From Candidatus Sulfopaludibacter sp. SbA3 (GTDB lineage Bacteria; Acidobacteriota; Terriglobia; Bryobacterales; Bryobacteraceae), in the NCBI GenBank assembly GCA_945893365.1, contig CAMDED010000067.1, forward strand, positions 1 to 39,093: a DNA stretch of 39,093 nt, given 5' to 3'. Positions 7,243-13,553 of this stretch are shown here, piece by piece. The notes below the pieces were generated by a model. It was given only the letters and a program-made list of their open reading frames with translations. It searched no databases and was not told the origin of the DNA. The position numbers were made by a program, and so were the translations under genes. Each line of letters opens with the position of its first letter. Positions within the stretch are counted from its first letter, which is position 1.

Positions 7243-8864
7243 AGCGTGTCCTGTCGCTTTCGACACGAATATTTCTCGTGTCGTCTCTACCGGTTTGCGT
7301 CGCGCTGATCGGCGGCTTTCTGGCAGTGCGCGCATCCGTCGAGCAACAGGCCAGGAACGGGTTGCGGCAGTCGCTTCGGGAACTGGGGATGGCGCAGCAG
7401 AACATGCGCGCGGATTACGACCGGCGAAACCAGCGCCTGGCGGCGATCCTGGGCGAAAACGCCGTATTGAAGGCCGGCATCAATCTTTTGCGGGAAGGAG
7501 CGAGGGGCGAGGCGCGCGAAACGGTCCAGGATCAACTTCAGGAAATGTGGGGCGGTCTGGACTACGATCTGCTCGTGGTGTCCGACAGCCAAGGCAGGCC
7601 GGTTGCGGGACTGGTTCGGGAGAGCGGTTCGGCGGCCATCCTCGGGCGCGAGGAGACCGGCTCTATCGATTCGGCCATTCTCCCCTTGCGCGGGCGGCTT
7701 TACGAAGTGACGACGGCTCCTGTCAATCTGGAGTCCGAGAATATTGGCCGAATCACTGCCGGAAAGTTGTTCGACATCGAACGCCAGCGCGGATCCGGAC
7801 ACGCCCTGCTACTTCGGGGAAGCCGTGTCGTCCGCTCCAGTTTCAACGGAGGCAATACCGCGGAAATTGAGCGGGCTTTGGCCGCGGCGTGCAACGGCTC
7901 CGGTCCGGAATGCGAAGTTCGGATCGGTGGCGAGTCCTATCTGGCTTTTTCGCTACCAATGGACGATGGGTATAGAATCCTGAATCTCCAGTCGGCCGGA
8001 GCGGCAGCGGCGCAATTTCAAAAGGAAGTGCTTCGTATTTTTACCGGACTGGGGGCGTTCGCCCTGGCTTCGGTGTTCATCCTATCCGCCCTGGGATCGC
8101 GTTCCGTGGCCCTGCCGCTTAAGAAGCTGATCGCGCGGCTGAACGAAGCCGAGCTCACGGGCCAGTTGCAGTGCGGTCTGGCCGCCGGCTCCGGCACTCT
8201 CGAAGTGAATCAGCTCGCGCTCGCGTTTGACCGCGCCGCCGAGTCGATTGCCGAAGGGCAGCGCAACCTGAGCCAAGCTCACCTCGAATTTGTGGAAGCC
8301 ATGGCGCGGACCCTTGACGCGCGGGACAGCTACACCTTCGGCCATAGCGACCGCGTGGGCGAATATGCGATGGCTATCGGCCGCGCGCTGAACCTGCCCG
8401 ATGCGCAGATCGAGATCATACGCGTGGGAGCGCAGCTTCACGATATCGGAAAGATCGGAGTCCCCGACGCGGTGCTCCAAAAACCGGGTAAGCTAACCGT
8501 GGAAGAGTTCGATTTGATCCGCCAGCATCCGCAGATAGGATTCCGAATCCTCGGGAAAGTCGGAAGGTTCGGTCCCTTTCTGCCGATCGTCGAATTGCAT
8601 CACGAGGACCACGACGGCGGCGGCTACCCCTACGGGCTTCGCGGCAACGATATCCCTATCGAGGCGCGCATCGTGCACGTGGCCGACGCCTTCGACGCGA
8701 TGACGAGCGACCGCCCCTATCGTACCGGAATGTCGTTCGCGACGACGATGGGAATCATTTTGGAGAATGCGGGCCGGCAGTTCGATCCGGACGTCGTCGC
8801 GGTGTTTGTGAAGGTGATGGGTCAACGACAGAAGGCAATGGAGGAAGATTGTGCCGTGGCGTAA
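7239..8864 (+). CDS. Membrane HD-GYP c-di-GMP phosphodiesterase with periplasmic sensor
   Basis: 541 aa. The GTG at 7239 overlaps the preceding stop (GTGA) and has GGAGGG (7224-7229) 9 nt upstream, which fixes the start. The layout is a membrane segment at about 10-29, a periplasmic sensor of roughly 240 residues, a second membrane segment at about 272-296, a short HAMP-like linker, and an HD-GYP domain from about 345 to the end. The domain has intact catalytic motifs: HDIGK with His401 and Asp402, and HHEDHDGGGYP at 454-464. HD-GYP proteins hydrolyse c-di-GMP to pGpG or GMP. Its coupling to a cupredoxin suggests the sensor region responds to copper, redox state or the cupredoxin itself; this is inference. 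Confidence 0.88.
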   Translation: MKRVLSLSTRIFLVSSLPVCVALIGGFLAVRASVEQQARNGLRQSLRELGMAQQNMRADYDRRNQRLAAILGENAVLKAGINLLREGARGEARETVQDQLQEMWGGLDYDLLVVSDSQGRPVAGLVRESGSAAILGREETGSIDSAILPLRGRLYEVTTAPVNLESENIGRITAGKLFDIERQRGSGHALLLRGSRVVRSSFNGGNTAEIERALAAACNGSGPECEVRIGGESYLAFSLPMDDGYRILNLQSAGAAAAQFQKEVLRIFTGLGAFALASVFILSALGSRSVALPLKKLIARLNEAELTGQLQCGLAAGSGTLEVNQLALAFDRAAESIAEGQRNLSQAHLEFVEAMARTLDARDSYTFGHSDRVGEYAMAIGRALNLPDAQIEIIRVGAQLHDIGKIGVPDAVLQKPGKLTVEEFDLIRQHPQIGFRILGKVGRFGPFLPIVELHHEDHDGGGYPYGLRGNDIPIEARIVHVADAFDAMTSDRPYRTGMSFATTMGIILENAGRQFDPDVVAVFVKVMGQRQKAMEEDCAVA

Positions 8865-9948
8865 TTCAAACCTAAGGTGTGGCGTTACTTGTCTACTGGC
8901 GATTGCGGTTCGCGGAATGGCCCAGGAAGCGGAGGCGGGCTTTACGATGCCGGTTACGGTGTCGGCGGGGGGAATGCTGACGCACCGCCTGCAAAGCGCC
9001 GCGCCCTCGGCCACGAACCGCGCCGCCGCTTTTCGCGCGGTGCTGTATCCCTCGGTGAAGCTTAACGAACACTGGTTCGGCTTCGCGGCCGTTCAGGTGC
9101 ATTCGACGCCGAACTTTTACGAACAGTTGAACTCGACGGAGCGCGCGTTGAATACGGACGTGCTGCAAGCTTACCTCGGCTACTCGCGTTCGTTCGGAAC
9201 CACTAGCGTCACCGTTAAGGCGGGCCAGATGTCGTCGGCCTTCGGGTCGTTTCTCTCCCGTTATGACGACGCCGACAATCCCTTGATCGACCTTCCTACC
9301 GGCTACGGCTACTATTACAAGCCGATCGGCGTTTACGGTCTGGCCGGAGTCGAAGTCGACGTCGCTTCGACTCGCGCGGACGCGCGCCTGCAATTCGCGA
9401 ATAGTTCTCCGGGCAACCCGCACAATCTGCTTTCACCCGAGCAGCATCCCAATCTGGTGGCGGGCGGCGGATATGCATTGACGCGCGGTTTGAGAGTCGG
9501 AGCGTCGTTCCATCGCGGGCCCTATCTCAATCGCGTGAACAAGTGGCTGCTTCCGGGAGAGCGGCCTGAAGACTCTCCCGGCACGGGCGCGGGTGTCGAC
9601 GTCCAGTGGGCGCGAGGCCGGTTGAGCACGAACGGCGAATGGCAGCGGTTTTATTTCGACTACCCGCGAGTTCCGGCCGCTATCGGATCTTTCGGTTATG
9701 CGGAGGCGAAGGTCATTCTTACTCCCCGGCTCTATGCCGCCGTGCGCGCAGGCTATCAAACGTACAACCTGTATAATCCCTCGCGTCAGTCGTACGAAGT
9801 CGCTCTGGGATACCGCCCCAATCGCCTGCAACTCATTAAAGTAGGCTACCTGGCGGTCTCGGGAGATCGCGTGCGTGGCACTTTGCAGAATGTGCTCGGC
9901 GTACAGGTTGTCATGTCCATTCCGTCGCTGACGAAGGCCTGGCGCTAA
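8851..9948 (+). CDS. Putative outer-membrane beta-barrel (porin-like) protein
   Basis: 365 aa from a GTG at 8851 that overlaps the HD-GYP gene by 14 bp. A signal peptide (residues 1-24, ending GMA before QEAEAG) is followed by alternating amphipathic strands rich in Tyr, Gly and Arg, for example LYAAVRAGYQTYNLYNPS and YEVALGYRPNRLQLIKVGYL, as expected for a beta-barrel. There is no TonB box or plug domain. It is the third gene of a coupled cassette with the cupredoxin and HD-GYP proteins, so its expression is tied to them. The substrate is unknown. It converges on the next gene with only 20 bp between. Confidence 0.65.
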   Translation: MPWRNSNLRCGVTCLLAIAVRGMAQEAEAGFTMPVTVSAGGMLTHRLQSAAPSATNRAAAFRAVLYPSVKLNEHWFGFAAVQVHSTPNFYEQLNSTERALNTDVLQAYLGYSRSFGTTSVTVKAGQMSSAFGSFLSRYDDADNPLIDLPTGYGYYYKPIGVYGLAGVEVDVASTRADARLQFANSSPGNPHNLLSPEQHPNLVAGGGYALTRGLRVGASFHRGPYLNRVNKWLLPGERPEDSPGTGAGVDVQWARGRLSTNGEWQRFYFDYPRVPAAIGSFGYAEAKVILTPRLYAAVRAGYQTYNLYNPSRQSYEVALGYRPNRLQLIKVGYLAVSGDRVRGTLQNVLGVQVVMSIPSLTKAWR

Positions 9949-9968
9949 GTCCCAATGCAAGCGCTGCG

Positions 9969-10460
9969 CTAATGCAGCTCCGCGACGGCCCCGTCCAGCT
10001 CCACGATTTTCAGCGTAATCTTCGTACGCTCCGTGATGCGGGACTCCGGCGCTTCAAAACGGACCGCGACCATTCGATCCACGGTCTCATGCGGGCCGAT
10101 CCGGTCCTTCTGCTTAATGGCGTCGTTGAACCTCTGTCCCAGCACCGGGTAGATCTCGAATACGCGCCTCGCGTCCGATTCCGCCGCCGTCGCCGCGTCT
10201 ATCGTCCCCTCCGCGATGTCCGCACTCACCTCGACGCTCTTCACGATCCACGGATAATCGGAAGGATTCGTGACGCGGAAATCGAGGATCGCCACGCACC
10301 CAATCGCGTCCGTCGCCTGCGTGCGCACTTTCAGAATCGAGCCCTTCAACTCCAGATGGGCGTCCTTCTGCGCGTACAAATAAAGCCCAAGCCCCGAGGC
10401 GACCAGCCCGAGGCCGATGCCGAGCGCGAGCAATTGTTGCCTGTTCAGAGGGAACGCCAT
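9969..10460 (-). CDS. Membrane-anchored hypothetical protein, 163 aa
   Basis: Not recognised by name. One N-terminal membrane segment (about residues 9-27, LLALGIGLGLVASGLGLYLY) anchors a soluble beta-rich domain. The domain contains ILDFRVTNPSDYPWIVKSVEV and ends with VELDGAVAELH, a pattern resembling small Ig-like or LEA-like accessory domains. It begins 3 nt after the stop of the TIM-barrel isomerase gene, so the two form an operon. It has no obvious catalytic residues. Confidence 0.6.
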   Translation of the reverse strand: MAFPLNRQQLLALGIGLGLVASGLGLYLYAQKDAHLELKGSILKVRTQATDAIGCVAILDFRVTNPSDYPWIVKSVEVSADIAEGTIDAATAAESDARRVFEIYPVLGQRFNDAIKQKDRIGPHETVDRMVAVRFEAPESRITERTKITLKIVELDGAVAELH

Positions 10461-10463
10461 GCC

Positions 10464-11399
10464 TCAGATCTCGTCCACGATGCGCAGGATTTCCTTGATC
10501 GAAACGTGCGCGGCCTCGATCAGCGTGCCGTCGAAGATATGCGTCTCGAGGCCGATCCGCTGCGAATATCCGTCGTTCTGAAGAGCCTGCAGGATAGCCT
10601 TCCAATCCAGCCGTTCGGGACTCCCCGGCATGATGCCCTTGCCTTTGATTTGCACATTGCCGATTCTCTTCTTGGGAAGGAGGTTGTAGCCGTCGGGAAA
10701 TGGAATCTGCTTGAGGCCCAGTTCGTTTTGCGGGTCCCAGTTGAGACCGAGCGCCTTCGAAGGAACCAGCTTCAGGAAGTCGGCCAGCTCCGCCGACGTG
10801 CCGATATTGCACGAGCCCTCGTTCTCAACCAGCAGCGTGACCTTCTCGCGTTCGGCGATCTGCGTCATCTCGCCGATGACGTCGGCGATCCGCGGGAAGA
10901 GCGAGCGCGGATCGTCAACCCGAAGACCTGTAAAGACGCGGATCCTGTCCGCGCCCAGGATGTGGGCGGAGCGGATGGCGTGTTTCAGATCTTCCAACCG
11001 ATTTCCGAATCGCTTCCCCTCAGTCTCGATACGCTTCGCCTTAGCCTCGGGTGTTTCGGCGCGACGCCGCACGGGCTCGGTACCCGGCCATGAGAATTTC
11101 AGAAGTGACGTATTGAGGAACGACACTCTCAGTTTGCGCTCCGCGTAACCGACCGCGGCGGCCTTCACTGCCGCCTCCGGGAGAAATGCGTATTCCTGCC
11201 TGTTGCCGGGCACGCTTCGCAGCTCGATCCACTGCAATTCGTAACGCTTGGCGAACGCCAGCGAATCTTCCGGCGTCTTTCCGATTTCGTCCGTGATCGC
11301 GGAGATCGCCGAGCGCCGGATGCGAGTCTTGGCGAATAAGGGACTGGCGGCCGCCGCGCCCGCCGCCGCGGCCCCGGAAAATAGCTCTCGACGTGTCAT
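10464..11399 (-). CDS. Tat-exported sugar phosphate isomerase/epimerase-like TIM-barrel protein
   Basis: 311 aa. The N-terminus MTRRELFSGAAAAGA is a twin-arginine signal ending near LFAKT, so export is expected. The body fits the xylose-isomerase-like TIM barrel: GADRIRVFTGL, then LLVENEGSC with a metal-type Glu, then LGLNWDPQNE, VQIKGKG and IGLETHIF near the end. Such proteins are common in Acidobacteriota and Planctomycetota, and their substrates are mostly unknown. It precedes the small membrane protein and diverges from the phosphomutase, with only 23 nt between the start codons. Confidence 0.8.
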   Translation of the reverse strand: MTRRELFSGAAAAGAAAASPLFAKTRIRRSAISAITDEIGKTPEDSLAFAKRYELQWIELRSVPGNRQEYAFLPEAAVKAAAVGYAERKLRVSFLNTSLLKFSWPGTEPVRRRAETPEAKAKRIETEGKRFGNRLEDLKHAIRSAHILGADRIRVFTGLRVDDPRSLFPRIADVIGEMTQIAEREKVTLLVENEGSCNIGTSAELADFLKLVPSKALGLNWDPQNELGLKQIPFPDGYNLLPKKRIGNVQIKGKGIMPGSPERLDWKAILQALQNDGYSQRIGLETHIFDGTLIEAAHVSIKEILRIVDEI

Positions 11400-11406
11400 T
11401 CGTTGG

Positions 11407-11414
11407 ATTATAAT
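11407..11414. promoter_or_regulatory. Palindromic, apparently bidirectional -10 element
   Basis: ATTATAAT is self-complementary and gives a perfect TATAAT on each strand (11409-11414 forward, 11412-11407 reverse). It lies between the ATG of the isomerase at 11399 (7 nt away) and the ATG of the phosphomutase at 11423 (8 nt away). Usual spacing would put +1 at about 11400 and 11421, one or two bases before each ATG. Neither gene has a Shine-Dalgarno. Confidence 0.55.
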
Positions 11415-11422
11415 TCTTGTTT

Positions 11423-12769
11423 ATGCTCAAAGCTACCATCTTCCGCGAGTACGACATTCGCGGTATTGCCGATGAGGAACTGCAAGACGAGGGCGTCGAG
11501 CAACTTGGACGCGCCGTCGGAACCTACCTGCAGCGGAACAATGGCAAAAACATCAATTTGGGACGCGATTGCCGCCTCAGTTCCACGCGTCTGCGTAATG
11601 CGCTAATCCGGGGCCTGGTTGCGAGCGGATGCGACGTCACCGACATCGGCATCGTCCCCACGCCCTTGCTCTATTACTCGGTCTTTCAGCTCAAAGCCGC
11701 AGGCGGCGTGATGATCACAGGCAGCCACAACCCCGCCGAGTACAACGGATTCAAGGTCGTCTCGGGCGCATCCACCATCCACGGCGAGCAGATCCAGGAA
11801 GTACGCGAGTTGATTGAAAAGGAAGATTTCCTCAGCGGCCCGGGCGCCGAGTCGTTCGCCGATGTCTCCGACCCCTACGTGAAGGAGATTTCGGCGCAGT
11901 TTCAACTTGAACGGCGCGTGAAGGTCGTCATCGACGCGGGCAACGGGACTGGCGGCCCTTTGATGCACCGGCTGCTTCAGAACCTCAACTGCGAGGCGAC
12001 CGAACTTTTCTTCGACATGGACGGGAACTTTCCGAATCACCACCCCGACCCGACCGTGCCGAAGAATCTCAAACATCTCATCGACACCGTGCGCGAAAAG
12101 GGTGCGGACCTCGGCATCGCCTTCGACGGCGATACCGACCGCATCGGCGCGGTGGACGACGAGGGAACCGTCATTTTCGGCGATCAGCTTCTCATCATTT
12201 ACGCCCGCGAGATCCTCACGCGCAAACCCGGCGCGACTTTCATCGGCGAAGTGAAGTGCTCACAGCTTCTTTACGACGACATCAAAGCCCGCGGCGGCAA
12301 CGCCATCATGTGGCGCACCGGACACTCGCTCATCAAAGCGAAGATGAAGCTCGAGCATGCCGAGCTCGCCGGCGAGATGAGCGGCCACATGTTCTTCGCC
12401 GACCGCTACTACGGCTTCGACGACGCTCTCTACGCAGCGTGCCGGCTGATTGAAATCGTATCGCGTTCCGGGCATCCGCTTTCGGCGCAGCTCGCCGATC
12501 TGCCGAAGACGGTGACGACGCCCGAAATCCGCGTCGACTGCGCCGATGAGGCCAAGTTCGGCGTCGTCGAGCGGGTGACGGCTCACTTCCGGAAGCTCTA
12601 TCCCGTCGTCGACGTCGATGGCGTGCGCGTCCTGTTCCCGAAGGGATGGGGTTTGGTGCGCGCTTCAAACACGCAGCCCGTGCTGGTGCTGCGCTTCGAA
12701 GCTACAACCCCCGAGTTGCTCGACCAGTATCAAAAGGAAGTCGAGGCGGCGGTCGAAGCGGCAAAGTAG
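11423..12769 (+). CDS. Phosphomannomutase/phosphoglucomutase
   Basis: 448 aa, a normal length for bacterial PMM/PGM. It interconverts hexose 6- and 1-phosphates to supply sugar nucleotides for surface polysaccharides. All four family signatures are present: the phosphoserine loop TGSHNP with Ser101, the Mg-binding DGDTDR with Asp235, Asp237 and Asp239, the sugar-binding GEMSGH at 317-322, and the C-terminal phosphate-binding RASNTQPVLVLRFE. The start MLKATIFREYDIRG is the usual one. A TTG two codons earlier is possible but not needed. Mannose versus glucose preference cannot be told apart. It converges with the PIG-L gene, with 4 bp between. Confidence 0.93.
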   Translation: MLKATIFREYDIRGIADEELQDEGVEQLGRAVGTYLQRNNGKNINLGRDCRLSSTRLRNALIRGLVASGCDVTDIGIVPTPLLYYSVFQLKAAGGVMITGSHNPAEYNGFKVVSGASTIHGEQIQEVRELIEKEDFLSGPGAESFADVSDPYVKEISAQFQLERRVKVVIDAGNGTGGPLMHRLLQNLNCEATELFFDMDGNFPNHHPDPTVPKNLKHLIDTVREKGADLGIAFDGDTDRIGAVDDEGTVIFGDQLLIIYAREILTRKPGATFIGEVKCSQLLYDDIKARGGNAIMWRTGHSLIKAKMKLEHAELAGEMSGHMFFADRYYGFDDALYAACRLIEIVSRSGHPLSAQLADLPKTVTTPEIRVDCADEAKFGVVERVTAHFRKLYPVVDVDGVRVLFPKGWGLVRASNTQPVLVLRFEATTPELLDQYQKEVEAAVEAAK

Positions 12770-12773
12770 GCTC

Positions 12774-13553
12774 TTAGCGCCCCATCCGCACCTGTGGTCC
12801 GCGTTCCCCTCCCAGCAACTCCTCAAGCAGCGGGGAAATCGGATATGGGTGTCCCTTATAGTGCTGGAAACCCTCGGCAAGCTCAACGCCCGCCCGGTGT
12901 CCCGCTTCGCGCGTCCAGCGTTCGGTCATCGCCAGATAATCGTCGATTCCGTGATGTTTCATCAGCCACTGCCGCTGGCTGGCGTGTTGGGCGAGCATCC
13001 GCATCTTCAGATCGAACGTACGTCGGATGTCGACATAAAAATCGACGGGCGCGGGCTTGCCGTCGCGATCCTGGCCTCCGATAGGAGACATGAAATAGAG
13101 GTGCGGGATATCCGCCGCGGGAGACGCGGGATTCGCCGCGCCCGTCGAGTAATTGCGGGCCGGGGCGGCGAAGCAGGCGTCGCGGACAAGTAGACTCGTC
13201 GCCTCGTGGTCGCACATGTAATCCACCGGAGCCGCCGTTAGGACCAGATCCGGCTTCACTTTTCTCAGTACCTCAACCACTCGCCGCCGCGAAGCGTCGT
13301 CCGAAAAAATCGCCAGATCCCGAAACTCGGCGCAGAAATACTCGGCGCCGATTCGCGACGCCGCCGCGGCCGCCTCTCTCCGCCGCAGATCGGCGATGTC
13401 TTCGGGCGGAAGCTCCGCCGAGCCGCAATCGCCCGGCGTCATCGTCACGATCGTAATCCTGTGCCCGGTCTCGGCGAGAATCGCGAGCGTGCCTGCCGCC
13501 AGGATCTCCACATCGTCGGGGTGCGCGTGTATCGCCAGTATGTTCTTGTTCAC
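12774..13553 (-). CDS. PIG-L/LmbE-type zinc deacetylase
   Basis: Removes N-acetyl groups from sugars or related metabolites (GlcNAc-PI, mycothiol and bacillithiol precursors in characterised relatives). 259 aa from the GTG at 13553. This start overlaps the preceding stop (GTGA) and has AGGAG about 5 nt upstream, and it puts the zinc motif HAHPDD at residues 9-14. A downstream CDHEAT segment supplies the third metal ligand. There is no signal peptide. It is translationally coupled to the large secreted propeller/PHP protein, suggesting a shared pathway. The substrate is unknown. Confidence 0.85.
   Translation of the reverse strand: MNKNILAIHAHPDDVEILAAGTLAILAETGHRITIVTMTPGDCGSAELPPEDIADLRRREAAAAASRIGAEYFCAEFRDLAIFSDDASRRRVVEVLRKVKPDLVLTAAPVDYMCDHEATSLLVRDACFAAPARNYSTGAANPASPAADIPHLYFMSPIGGQDRDGKPAPVDFYVDIRRTFDLKMRMLAQHASQRQWLMKHHGIDDYLAMTERWTREAGHRAGVELAEGFQHYKGHPYPISPLLEELLGGERGPQVRMGR

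Noticed and set aside
9972-11093. Plus-strand open frame (373 codons) over the isomerase and small membrane protein
   Set aside because: Arg-rich shadow without any motif; the minus-strand genes have a Tat signal and barrel motifs.
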